The notes below the pieces were generated by a model, which did not search any database, had not been told where the DNA came from, and saw only the letters and a list, made by a program, of their open reading frames with translations. A stretch of 64,000 bases of DNA from Plotosus lineatus (lineage: Eukaryota; Chordata; Actinopteri; Siluriformes; Plotosidae), in the NCBI GenBank assembly GCA_024760905.1, contig CM045734.1, positions 45,097,064-45,161,063 of the forward strand, written 5' to 3'. The position numbers were made by a program, and so were the translations under genes. Below are positions 11,287 through 20,982 of this stretch, in pieces. Positions within the stretch are counted from its first letter, which is position 1. Each line of letters opens with the position of its first letter.

Positions 11287-12300
11287 GTGCAGAAAGATAG
11301 TGGAGTAATATCAGAAGGGTGTTTCCCAGAGAAAAATTGCAAAGAGTATGAAGTTATTATCATCTCAGTGCATAACATCACCCAAAGATTCAGAAAGTCT
11401 GGAGCAATCTCTGTGAGTAAGGGTCAAGGCCGAAAAACCATACTGGATGCCTGTGATCTTCGGGCACTTAAACGGCACTGCACCACAAACAGGAATGCTA
11501 CTGTAAGGGAAAATCACAGAATGGGCTCAGCACTACTTCCAGAAATCATTGTCGGTGAACACAATCCACCGTGCTATCCGCCGTTGCCAGCTGAAACTGT
11601 ACAGTACAAAGAAGAAGCCATTTCTAAACAGGACCCAGAAGTGTAGGCATTTTCTTTGGGCCAGGGGTCATTTAAAATGGAGTGTGGCAAAGTGGAAAAC
11701 TGTTCTGTGGCCAGACAAATCACGATTCAAAGTCTTTATGGAAAACTGGGACGCCATGTCATCCAGATTAAAGAGGCCAAGGACAACCCAAGTTGTTATC
11801 AGCGCTCAGTTCAGAAGCTGCATCTGCGATGGTATGGGGTTGCATGAGTGCTTGTGGCATGGGAAGCTTGTACATCTGGAAGCATCTGGAAAGGCACCGG
11901 CAAACAGAAAGGTTTATTCAGGTTCTAGAACAGCATATGCTCCCATCCAGACGCCGTCTCTTTCAGAGAAGACCTTGCATTTTTCAACATGATCATGCCA
12001 GACCACATGCAGCATTAATTACAACATCGTGGCTGCGTAGGAAAAGCATCCGGGTATTGAAATGGCCGGCCTGCAGTCCAGATCTTTCACCTATAGAGAG
12101 AACATTTGGCGCATCATAAAGAAGAAAGTACAACAAAGAAGGTCAATACAGTTGAACAGTTCAAGGCCTGTATTAGACAATGGGGCAGCATTCCTATTTC
12201 TAAACATGAGAAACTGTCTCCTCGGTCCCGAGAAGTTTGCAGACTGTTATAAAAAGAAGAGAGGATGCAAATGGCCTTGTCCAAACTTTTTTGAGATTTG
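11287..12300 (+). pseudogene. Tc1-a transposase (DD34E), several frameshifts
   Basis: The protein is spread over at least three frames. About 11,287-11,540 holds the paired-like DNA-binding part (NITQRFRKSGAISVSKGQGR). 11,549-11,760 gives NTIHRAIRRCQLKLYSTKKK, LWARGHLKWSVAKWKTVLW and PDKSRF with the first Asp. 11,793-12,110 gives VWGCMSACGMGSLYIWK, FQHDHARPH with the second Asp, then WPACSPDLSPIE with the Glu exactly 34 residues later. The frame then shifts again (ENIWRIIKKKVQQRRS). The catalytic triad positions survive but the gene does not. Cut-and-paste enzyme, TA target. Confidence 0.9.
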
Positions 12301-12369
12301 TTGACATTATATTTTTCCCTTAAAATGATACATTTTCTCAGTTTAAACTTTTGACCCTGTTGTCTATGT

Positions 12370-12719
12370 TCAGTTCAGTTCATTTTCTGTAACCGCTTCA
12401 TCCTAATTAGGGTCACGGAGAGGCTGGTGCCCATCCCAGCCAACTCAGGGCAAGGGCAGAGTACACCCTGGACAGCTCGCCAGGCCATCGCAGGGCGGAA
12501 ACACGCTGACGGCTTTGCAGCTACTCTTGTCGAAAGTCAGCAATGGTTCTTTTACATGCCTCACACCATAGACAGTGAGAGACATGGCCGGCCTTTGATA
12601 ACCCAGTTAGCTGCACTGGGGGGGGGACAGTGACAACCTTGTGGAGAGTGGGACTCGAACCCCCAACCTTTGGATCAGCGATTCGGCGCCTTATACCACT
12701 AGACTAACACTGCCCCACT
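12370..12719 (-). mobile_element. SINE S2 with L2-like tail, full length
   Basis: The 14-bp target duplication CCTGTTGTCTATGT occurs at 12,356-12,369 and 12,720-12,733. On the minus strand it reads head (GGTTCGAGTCCCACTCTCCA), shared body, GTTTCCGCCCTGCGATGGCC switch point, and L2-like tail (CCAGGGTGTACTCTGCCCTT, GACCCTAATTAGGATGAAGC, GGTTACAGAAAATGAA). This is the best reference copy of the L2-tailed form. Confidence 0.93.
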
Positions 12720-13415
12720 CCTGTTGTCTATGTGCTATTCGAAATAAAATATTGAAATTTGGCACTTCCACATTGTTGCATTCGGTTTTTATTCACAATT
12801 TGAATAGTGTCCCAACTTTTTTTGGAATCTGGTTTGTAAATTATATATCAATTTTTGATTATTCCTGGAGCACCATAAAATCCATCATCTTAAAAAGGAA
12901 AGTACATGGTACCACAACAAACCTGCCAAGAGAGAGTCGCCCACCAAAACTCACAGATCAGGCAAGGTGGGCATTATTCAGAGAGGCAGCACAGAGAGCA
13001 AAGGTAACCCTGAAAGGAGCTGCAGAGTTTAACAGCAGAGGCTGGGGTATCTGTGCATGGGGCCACAATAAGCTGTACACTCCGTATAGTTGGGCTTTAT
13101 GGAAGAGCGGCAAGTAATAAATCCATTACTTAGTGTTAAAAATACAAAAGCATGTTTTGAGTTTTCCGAAAGGCATTTATGTGCCTTCCCAAATGCAAGA
13201 AGTTTGTCCTCCAAGGAAAACACTTTGTTTGGCACAAACCCAATAATCCTATCACTGCAAGAACTCCATCCCTGCAGTGAAACATGGTGGTGGCAGCATC
13301 ATGCTGTGGGAATATTTTTTAGTGGTAGTGATGGAGAAATTAATTCAAGTCGAGAGAAAAATGGATAAAATGGATCTAAATACAGGAAGCAAAATGTGTT
13401 TCAGTCTCCCTGTGA

Positions 13416-13848
13416 CTTTTTATTTTATTTATTTATTTTGATATACTGTATTAATTCCATAAGGGAAATTATTTCCTCTGCATTTACCCCGTCCGAAGTG
13501 AGTACTATAGACACATTCAGAGCAGTGGGCTGCCATACACATTGGGGGCACCCAGGTAGCAGTTGGGAGTTAGGTGCCTTGCTTAAGGGCACTCCATCCA
13601 TTTATGTAGCAGAAGGGAAGGTGCCGTTCAAGGCGGCATCCCGAGGGGGCATCCATCCTCTGGAGGCGGATGATTTTCTGTGGCGACCCCTGAAGGGAGC
13701 AGCCGAAAGGAAAAGAAGAAGAAGGGAAGGTGCCGCTCACTCCCCACAACCACACGGGTGGGGGGGGGGGTGTTCTGCTGGTTCAAGAATCAAACTAGCG
13801 AGCCTTCAGTCCCAAAGCCATGTTTCTGACCATTAAGCTACGGTTACC
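13416..13848 (-). mobile_element. tRNA-derived SINE S4, interrupted by a 93-bp RTE tail
   Basis: On the minus strand the right end is a tRNA-like head: GGTAACCGTAGCTTAATGGT (box A region) and GTTTGATTCTTG near box B. The body carries GTGCCCTTAAGCAAGGCACC and TGTGTATGGCAGCCCAC, and the tail GGGGTAAATGCAGAGGAAAT. A related piece lies at 48,145-48,262. The interruption is at 13,627-13,719. Confidence 0.7.
13627..13719 (+). mobile_element. Extremely short RTE (or RTE-tailed SINE) insertion, 93 bp
   Basis: It ends GGCGGATGATTTTCTGTGGC, GACCCCTGAAGGGAGCAGCC, GAAAGGAAAAGAAG, the RTE 3' end. A perfect 16-bp target duplication AGAAGGGAAGGTGCCG flanks it (13,611-13,626 and 13,720-13,735). The first 30 bp (AAGGCGGCATCCCGAGGGGG) are not standard RTE and may be filler or a rearranged 5' piece. 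Confidence 0.88.
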
Positions 13849-14316
13849 AAGCAGACTTGAGACTAGGACAGCGGTGAACTTCCAGCAGGACAATGACCCA
13901 ATGCATACAGCTAAAGCAGCACTCGAGTGGTTTAAAGGAAACATTTAAATGTGTGGGAACAGCCTAGTCAAAGCACTGACCTCAATTCAACTGAGAATCT
14001 GTGACCAGACTTAAAGATTGCTGTTCACAAGTGGACACAGTTTTGCCTTCATTTTGCCTTCATTCATGGGCAAAAATCTCAGTGGCAAGATGCAGCAAGC
14101 TCATAAAGACTTATCCAAACCAACCTGCAGCTGTAATTGCTACAAACGGTGGCTCTATGAAGTACTGAAATTGGGGGGTGAATAATTATGTACACTAAAA
14201 TTTTCTGTTATTGTGTCCTTTTTGTTGTTTGCACCACAATTTAAAAAATTACATTTTTAAAGTTAGAGACATGTTCTGTACATGAAATGGTTCAAACCTT
14301 TTAATAATACATTTTA

Positions 14317-15351
14317 ACAGTTTGGTTTCATGCCAAGAAAGAGCACCACAGATGCAGTGTTTGCCTTGAGGATGTTAATGGAGAAGTACAGAGAAGGTCA
14401 GAGGGAGCTGCATTGTGCCTTTGTGGATCTGGAGAAAGCATATGACAGGGTGCCGAGAGAAGAACTTTGGTATTGCATGAGGAAGTCTGGAGTGGCAGAG
14501 AAGTATGTTAGAGTGGTGCAGGACATGTATGAGAGATGTAAGACAGTGGTGAGGTGTGCTGTCGGTGTGACACAAGAGTTCAAGGTGGAGGTGGGACTGC
14601 ATCAAGGGTCAGCTCTCAGCCCCTTCTTGTTTGCTATGGTGATGGACAGGCTGACAGACGAGGTTAGACAAGATTCCCCATGGACTATGATGTTTGCAGA
14701 TGACATTGTGATCTGTAGTGAGAGCAGAGAACAAGTGCAGGAAAATCTAGAGAGGTGGAGGTATGCCCTGGAAAGGAGGGGAATGAAGAGAGAGTGTGGA
14801 AAAGAGGTCAAGAAGCGTGTGCAGGCAGGTTGGAATGGTTGGAGAAAAGTGTCCGGTGTGATGTGTGATAGGAGGGTATCGGCAAGAATGAAAGGAAAAG
14901 TGTACAAGACGGTGTTGAGGCCAACGATGTTGTATGGGTTAGAAACAGTAGCCCTGGGGAAAAGACAGGAGGCAGAGTTGGAGGTAGCAGAGATGAAAAT
15001 GTTGAGGTTCTCTTTGGGAGTAACGAGGATGGATAGGATTAGGAATGAGCACATCAGAGGGACAGCACATGTAAGACGTTTTGGAGACAAAGTCAGAGAG
15101 GCTAGATTGAGATGGTTTGGACATGTACAGAGGAGGGATAGTGAGTATATTGGTAATAGGATGCTGAGGCTGGAACTACCAGGCAAAAGGCCTAGAGGAA
15201 GACCAAAGAGACGATTCATGGATGTGGTGAAGGAACACATGAAGGTTGTTGGTGTAAGAGAAGAAGATGCAAAGGATAGGGTGAGATGGAGGCAGATGAT
15301 TCGCTGTGGCGACCCCTGAAGGGAAAAGCCGAAAGGAAAAGAAGAAAGAAG
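14317..15351 (+). mobile_element. RTE LINE, 5' truncated, with a long open RT frame
   Basis: It begins at CAGTTTGGTTTCATGCCAAG (motif EQQFGFMPRKST) and ends with the standard 3' signature and GAAGAAAGAAG tail. It is inserted in Tc1-b, whose sequence resumes at about 15,355. No clear target duplication. Confidence 0.9.
14330..15319 (+). pseudogene. RTE reverse transcriptase fragment with in-frame internal deletion
   Basis: The frame is uninterrupted over 330 codons: FVDLEKAYDRVP, GLHQGSALSPFLFAMVMD, MMFADDIVICSE (catalytic Asp pair), then after GMK a direct jump to RECGKEVKKRVQAGW. Compared with the copy at 53.7 kb, about 43 codons (the SLSKTEYMC to YLGSTIQSNG segment) are missing without a frame change. 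The C-terminus is complete (RPRGRPKRRFMDVVKEHM). It lacks the endonuclease and early RT motifs, so it is probably inactive. Confidence 0.85.
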
Positions 15352-15419
15352 AATTCCAAGTTGTGGGGAAACAAAACCTGAAACATATGGGGGGGGGGGT
15401 TACTTTTACAAGGCTACAG

Positions 15420-16400
15420 TGAAATGTCTCACCCTAGTGGACACCATAGTAAGGACATTTTGCCCCAGCTGAAAGAATAGGGATTTCCCATGGTTTTCTG
15501 TTTTGTCTCTTTGTTATTGGGGGTTTGTTTGTATGTCTGTTTGTTTTTGTTGACATTATCACATGCATGGATGGATTCCGAAATTTAATGGCTTGTTACT
15601 TTTACCACAAACTGTGTCACACACAAACAAACAAGTGTGGGGGGCAAAATCTCCTGGGGGAGGTGATGAGTGGATGACATCTCAGCCACATTTTTGTCTT
15701 CTGGTTCTTTTGCTTTCATCTCTATTTCACCATCATCAACACATTAATGTTGTTGTTTTTTTTTTCTATCAGGTATTTTTCTTGCCACTCCACCCTCAAG
15801 AAGGTCTTGCTGACATTAAAATGTGTTCATGATATTACACAGAGGGATTTTTTTTTTTTTTTTTGCTAATATTATTCATAGTTGTGGGTGTGAAATCTTA
15901 TTTGTCGCTGTGTTAGCCCTGCACTAGATTGATGATCTGATTATCTGCTCAGGATGCCTTCAACTTCCCCCACATCCCTGACAAATAGACAATATAGATA
16001 ATAGATGGATGTAAAGTCGAATCCATTTGGCATTCCCTATTTATTTTATGTTCCTTGTTCGATGACCTCATCCAATTTCAAGAAGACCAAATTGCTTGCA
16101 GTACCAATGTCTGAGACTAGATGGCGGAAGTGTATCGCATATTCTAAGTCAGACTTACATTGATTCATGTTCTGGACATTGCATGTCAAAGTAGTAATAT
16201 TTCTAAAGTGTGACAAATCTAAATAGTTTCTAACTCATGGTGGTGGGTTCGATATGTAATTTATTTTTTAAATGTAGGTTTGTCAGCTTAGTGTAATGCA
16301 GGCTCAGAAAATAGTCTGGCATTTTCATATACAGTATAAATAAATATATTTTTTGTCAACCTATTTGATAATTTCTAAAATAAAACAATAAAGAAAGAAA
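15420..16400. other. Noncoding stretch, single-copy
   Basis: Contains a T tract at about 15,849-15,864. No gene or recognised element. Confidence 0.45.
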
Positions 16401-16535
16401 TATTGACATTGTATAAGTATTCACTGACATTCCTCTAAAACCCCCAATTTAGTGATGTTAGATGGATTCCATCTGTAAGCAATTACAGTCACATGACTTC
16501 AGTATAAATACATATTCACCATAAAAACCCAGAGT
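16401..16535 (+). mobile_element. Tc1-like remnant (5' part)
   Basis: GTATAAGTATTCACTGACAT, then GCAATTACAGTCACATGACT and TCAGTATAAATACATATTCA resemble the end and leader of the Tc1 group represented by Tc1-b. There is no transposase and no right end. Confidence 0.45.
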
Positions 16536-16842
16536 GTTTGTAAGAGGGTAGACTTAAATAAAGTATATAATGAACAAACAGTTCATCTCACATTGTTGAA
16601 AACCGGGATTTGGCGATTTAAAAATCTTAAACTTAAAAATTATAAATACTGTGAACAGTTAAGGATTATTAAATCTATAATTTTAAATAGCAATAATAAT
16701 CTTAAAAAAGCAAGATCATGCACTGCCATGGACGAAAAGTCTGAGAAGAAACCAAGAAGGAAAAGTGAACTGTAAAGAAGCTGCATCGAGCCACATCTCA
16801 GGTGGGATAAACTGAGATTAGAATACATCACAGTATTGGACA

Positions 16843-17170
16843 TTGGATACCATTTTCTGTAACCACTTAATCCTAATTAGGGTCGCAGGGAGGCCGACTC
16901 CGGACAAGGGCAGAGTACACCCTGCATAGCTCGCCAGGCCATCACAGAGCAGAAACACACTGACAGCTATGCAACTACTCTGGTCGAAAGTCAGCAATGG
17001 TTCTTTTACATGAATCTCATACCATAGACAGTGAGAGACACGGCCAGCCTTTGATAACCCAGTTAGCAGTGCTGGGGGGGACAGTGACAACCCGATCAGA
17101 GTGGGGCTTAAACCCCCAACCTTCAGATCACTGAGCCAGCACCTTTACCACCAGGTCACCACTGCCCCTC
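16843..17170 (-). mobile_element. SINE S2 with L2-like tail
   Basis: It has the same module order on the minus strand as 12,370-12,719. The 9-bp repeat TATTGGACA flanks it (16,834-16,842 and 17,171-17,179). The switch point reads GTTTCTGCTCTGTGATGGCC. Confidence 0.88.
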
Positions 17171-17204
17171 TATTGGACACCACAAATCTGAAATTTACAA
17201 AAGA

Positions 17205-17223
17205 AGAAGAAGAAGAAGAAGAA
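17205..17223. repeat. (GAA)n short microsatellite
   Basis: Six GAA/AAG units downstream of the SINE. Confidence 0.85.
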
Positions 17224-17461
17224 GCTATTAATGTAAAAAAATAAATAAAAAAAGACAAGAAATGCTGCTGGACTGGAGATTTATTTAATTTAACTTTTGG
17301 CTTTTGGGCAGAAAGCACTATATTTACAAAAATCCTTCACTACACATCACCTTGCCTATACATACAGTACACATACATCAATTAATAGACCTTTCAGTAG
17401 TCTGAATATAAAAACAAATGTATTTTGAATTAAACTTTGTTGAAAATCAAAGGGTATAATT

Positions 17462-17580
17462 CATTCGTTTTCAGAACTTCTTCATTCTACAAGTCTCACA
17501 GGGAGGCTGACACCTGTCTCAGTTGACTCTAGGTGCAGACAGGGTACATTCTAAACAGTTCACCAGTGCAATGCAAGAAC

Positions 17581-17626
<46 letters not shown>

Positions 17627-17835
17627 ACCATCACCACTTAGAATGATATTCATGCCTGGGGCAATTTTGAACAGTCTAATGTGCATGTCTTTGAACTGCG
17701 GGAGAAAACTGGTATACAAAGAGGAAACCCACACTAACACAGAGAGAACGTGGAAGTTACCACACAGAAATAGCTCTTCTCGGCCCAGGGCCTGATCCCA
17801 GGATCTCTGAGATGAACATTACACCATCAATGAAA
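17462..17835 (-). mobile_element. tRNA-derived SINE S1 with L2-like tail and internal (AC)n
   Basis: On the minus strand the head (near 17,790-17,835) precedes the S1 body (CAGTTTTCTCCCGCAGTTCA, AGACATGCACATTAGACTG) and the L2-like tail. A pure (AC)n of about 45 bp (17,581-17,626) has expanded at the GTGTGAATG segment. Diverged. Confidence 0.75.
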
Positions 17836-17967
17836 CTATCATATGAGAGGAAACTGGAAAAAAATTAAAACATTTTAAAAAATGTATAATCATTAAATTA
17901 ATTAATTCCAGGTTGTAAAGCACTACAAAAATGCAAAGAAGCTTAAAGGTTTGAAGACTATGCTTAT

Positions 17968-18193
17968 TTTACTGTGCTCGCGTCAGTTCCTCTGGATACA
18001 GTACTCGGGTTTCCTTCCACAGTCATAAGACATGCACATCAAGCAAACTGGCTTTTCCAACTTGCCCTGAGCTATGAGTGTGAATGGTGTTGTGTGTGTG
18101 TTAGCCCTGTGATGATGGGCTGCATTTACCCAGTGTCTGCTGAGATCTCCTGCCTTCCTGAGACCCGAAGTGATTCAGAAAATGAGTGGTGAA
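17968..18193 (+). mobile_element. SINE S1, 5' truncated, with L2-like tail
   Basis: S1 body (GGGTTTCCTTCCACAGTCAT, AAGACATGCACATCAAGCAA) and L2-like tail (TTAGCCCTGTGATGATGGGC, ending at CAGAAAATGAGTGG). It runs into a poly-A/AT array. Confidence 0.8.
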
Positions 18194-18194
18194 A

Positions 18195-18285
<91 letters not shown>
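18194..18285. repeat. Poly-A followed by (TA)n array
   Basis: About 19 A then more than 35 TA units. Read as protein it gives alternating Tyr-Ile, an artefact. Confidence 0.97.
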
Positions 18286-18288
<3 letters not shown>

Positions 18289-18302
18289 CACATAATGAGG
18301 GT

Positions 18303-18598
18303 ATATGAGGGCAGTGGTGGCCTGATGGTAAAGGTTGGGGGGTTCGAGTCCCACTCTCCACAATTGTCCCCCCCAGTGCAGCTACCTGGGTTATCAAAGG
18401 CCGGCCATGTTTCTCACTGTCTATGGTGAGAGGTTCATGTAAAAGAACCATTGGTGACTTTGGCAAAGAGTAGCTGCATAGCCATCAATGTGTTTCTGCC
18501 CCTTGATATAAGTTTGTGTCAGGAAGGGCATCAACATGCGATGATTCACTGTGGCGACTCCTGAGAAAAAAGGAACAGTCCAAACGAAAAGAAGATAT
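18303..18598 (+). mobile_element. SINE S2 with RTE-derived tail (short head)
   Basis: Head GGCAGTGGTGGCCTGATGGT with a deletion, GGTTCGAGTCCCACTCTCCA, body, GTGTCAGGAAGGGCATCAAC, then CACTGTGGCGACTCCTGA. It lies between two long (TA)n arrays. Confidence 0.88.

Positions 18599-18665
<67 letters not shown>
18599..18665. repeat. (TA)n array
   Basis: About 30 TA units starting at the 3' end of the SINE. Confidence 0.95.
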
Positions 18666-18666
<1 letters not shown>

Positions 18667-18825
18667 GTGTGTATACTGTATATAACTGATACCGATTCCT
18701 GTATAAATTGTGTATCTTCACAGCTCTACATAAATATAATTGGATTTTGGATTCTGGTTATTAGCATAGAACCACGTGCATTGGGTTGGGCTTTACAATG
18801 CACACACACACTCACACATATATGT

Positions 18826-18871
18826 ATGTATGTTTGTTTGTTTGTTTGTTTATTTATTTATTTATTTATTT

Positions 18872-18934
<63 letters not shown>

Positions 18935-18936
18935 TC
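18826..18936. repeat. Compound (TATG)/(TTTG)/(TTTA)/(GATA)n array
   Basis: Tetranucleotide tracts follow one another; the last is about 15 GATA units. Confidence 0.95.
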
Positions 18937-19200
18937 TTATTTTCCTTTCAGTTGTTCTCTTCAGGGGATCATCTGCCTCCATCTCACCCTATCCTCTGCG
19001 TCTTCTTCTCTTACACCAGATGCCTTCATGTTGTCCTTCACCACATTCATAAATCTCCTTCCTCTAGGCCTGGTAATTCCAACCTCAGCATACTACTGTC
19101 AATATATTCACTCCTCTGTACATGTCCAAACCATCTCAATCTCGCCTCTCTGACTTTGTCTCCAAAACATCTTACATGGGCTGTCCCTCTGATGTACTCT
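18937..19200 (-). mobile_element. RTE LINE 3' fragment
   Basis: On the minus strand it encodes the C-terminal [14 protein letters not shown] region and ends with a degraded GATGATCCCCTGAAGAGAAC signature. Both ends abut microsatellites. Inactive. Confidence 0.85.
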
Positions 19201-19251
19201 CACATATACATACATATATATATATACATTACATACACACGTATATATAAG

Positions 19252-19490
<239 letters not shown>

Positions 19491-20014
19491 ACATATAATA
19501 CAATACAGTGATTTGTACATAATATAAGGGCACCTGTAGACTGTTTTGACGTACTAATGTATAGTGTGTAGTGTAATAAGGGTCAGTATCGCCCCCTGCA
19601 GGCTCCTTTTTTAAAGCAGCGCTCCCTGCTCACGCAAAGCTGCACACCTACATTGTGCAAGAGAAGCCTCCCATTTCCTTCAACACAGCATTTTGTTGAC
19701 TCTCTCAGACGGTATGGTGGTTTTAAGGCGTCATCCTGGACTTGTCCTTGTTTTCTGTGCGCTGACGATGCTGGAGGATTAGAGGTAGTGTCATCAATAC
19801 TTGTTTTTATGATAGTATTGAGACGTGCCGTGTTCCGGGTGAGCGTTTGTGTCTCATGCTCCGCACCTCGGCTACTTTAGTGTCATGAAGAAGACGACTG
19901 CGTTTGTTTCACGTTAAAGACAACACGGAGGTCTGGAACTTGTGTTCTAATAACAACTCTGGTGTTGACATGCTTCACAATCCGAATCATTTTTGAGATG
20001 GTGTAGGTCATGCT

Positions 20015-20055
<41 letters not shown>

Positions 20056-20392
20056 GGTGGTGCTCTAATATTCCAGCCGCAGCTGTTTTCATTCATACGC
20101 GCCTCTTCACCAAAATTTCGTGTCCACCAGGCAACTACAGGTTTAAATCCCCCCTACACATCCTCACCGAACATCCCATAATACTCTCTTGATTTGGAAT
20201 TCTCGCGTCTCGAAGTCGCATCGCCGTCGAAAAAAAAAAAATATCTCCAAAGTGCCACCAAAGGGCTGGAGCTGAAACAGGCCGATGAAACCCAGACAGA
20301 TCTGGACGGGATGAGCTGGTTCTCCTCCTTCTTGATTTCTTTCTTCTTCACTCTTCGATCTGTCCATCTCTGTCCTGATTTTTTTTTTTTAG
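19491..20392 (+). other. Upstream intron or 5' flank of the DAPK-family exon
   Basis: Mostly single-copy sequence, with a TTA-type microsatellite at about 20,017-20,055. The last 100 bp are pyrimidine-rich and form the acceptor tract. No coding exon is visible. A noncoding first exon could lie here (some CpG at 20,205-20,230), but I see no TATA box, CpG island or clear donor to prove it. Confidence 0.4.
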
Positions 20393-20520
20393 GTCGAAGA
20401 TGAGCAGGTTTCGATGGAAGCTATCATGAAGGTGCAGGTGATGGAAGCGCCAAGCACCATGACCGCCTTCAACCAAGAGAACGTGGAGGAACATTATGAG
20501 ATTGGAGATGAACTTGGAAG
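20393..20520 (+). CDS. First coding exon of a death-associated protein kinase (DAPK) family gene
   Basis: This is the only host exon I can support. It follows a long pyrimidine tract ending in TTTTTTTTTTAG and is closed by AAG|GTAAAG, a good donor. The frame is open through all 128 bp. The residues after the ATG at 20,459 read MTAFNQENVEEHYEIGDELG and then a split codon (phase 2). They match the N-terminus of DAPK-type Ser/Thr kinases, where QENV/QEDV, a tyrosine and GxELGSGQFA lead into the ATP-binding glycine loop, so the exon ends inside that loop. These kinases are calmodulin-regulated (DAPK1/2) or leucine-zipper (DAPK3) enzymes acting in cell death, autophagy and myosin phosphorylation. 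Three further in-frame ATGs lie upstream at 20,414, 20,426 and 20,441, giving up to 15 extra residues, as in some DAPK2 proteins. Identity to DAPK1, 2 and 3 is similar over so short a stretch, so the paralogue is left open. The exon could begin as 5' UTR. Confidence 0.85.
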
Positions 20521-20617
20521 GTAAAGAACAACATTTCCACAAATACTGTGCCAAGGGTGTTGGGTGAAGTTGTTTTGTTGAGCCTGTGTGTTCAGGATAT
20601 GGTGTTATTGCTTATGG

Positions 20618-20900
20618 ATAGGGCAATGGTGGCCTGGTGCTGGATCGCTGGGTCAAGCCTCACTCTCCATGGGTTGTCACTGTCCCCCCAGTGCATCTAA
20701 CTGGGTTATCAAAGGCTCTCTCACGGTCTATAATGTGAGGTGTAAAAGAACCATTGCTGACTTAGTGTGTTTCCTCCCTGTGATGGCCTGGCGAGCTCTC
20801 CAGGGTGTACTCTTCTCTCTTCTAGAATCGGTTGGGATGGGCGCCAGCCTCCCCGTGACCCTAATTAGGATTAAACAGTTACAGGAAATGAATGAATGAT
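20618..20900 (+). mobile_element. SINE S2 with L2-like tail, head partly deleted
   Basis: GGGCAATGGTGGCCTGGTGC, body CTAACTGGGTTATCAAAGG and AAAAGAACCATTGCTGACTT, switch at TTTCCTCCCTGTGATGGCC, tail CTAATTAGGATTAAACAGTT and AATGAATGAATGA. It lies 100 bp inside the DAPK intron. Confidence 0.88.
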
Positions 20901-20982
20901 GGATATGTTTTGGTGCTCAATGTGGACAGTGTGTATGTAGGTTTGAAGATTTAAAGATCATGTTTCTGATACAGAAGTCCAC

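Larger units (their letters stand above)
10923..12836 (+). mobile_element. Tc1-like transposon Tc1-a, both ends present, carrying a SINE
   Basis: TA-flanked. The left end CAAACCAGATTCCAAAAAAA is mirrored by the right end TTTTTTTGGAATCTGGTTTG. The inverted repeats run on (GTTGGGACACTATACAAATT against AATTTGAATAGTGTCCCAAC). A broken transposase gene lies inside, and a SINE (12,370-12,719) has inserted near the 3' end. It lies inside the older Tc1-b. Confidence 0.92.
12905..14170 (+). pseudogene. Tc1-b transposase remnants (interrupted)
   Basis: 12,905-13,130 encodes the helix-turn-helix/linker region (ESRPPKLTDQARWALFREAA). 13,270-13,320 encodes VKHGGGSIMLW, the conserved block before the second catalytic Asp. 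13,890-14,030 encodes NDPMHTAKAALEWF (second Asp block), then SLVKALTSIQLRICD in place of SPDLNPIENLW, and LKIAVHKW. The catalytic Glu block is corrupted, several frames are used, and a SINE splits the gene. Dead. Confidence 0.8.
10537..15419 (+). mobile_element. Old Tc1-like transposon (Tc1-b), broken up by four insertions
   Basis: The left end after TA reads CAAAGCCTCGCAAAACTATTC and the right end TTACTTTTACAAGGCTACAG, the degenerate GTATTCA...TTTTGCAAGGC ends of a common fish Tc1 group. The leader (CCCCAGAGGCTGCAACACCA) and transposase pieces lie between insertions: Tc1-a (10,923-12,836), SINE S4 (13,416-13,848, itself with a 93-bp RTE tail) and an RTE LINE (14,317-15,351). Confidence 0.8.

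Noticed and set aside
18175..18466. Minus-strand ORFs of alternating Tyr-Ile (also 18,485-18,879 and 19,229-19,511, with Cys-Val or His-Thr runs)
   Set aside because: Translations of (TA)n and (TG)n arrays; no gene.
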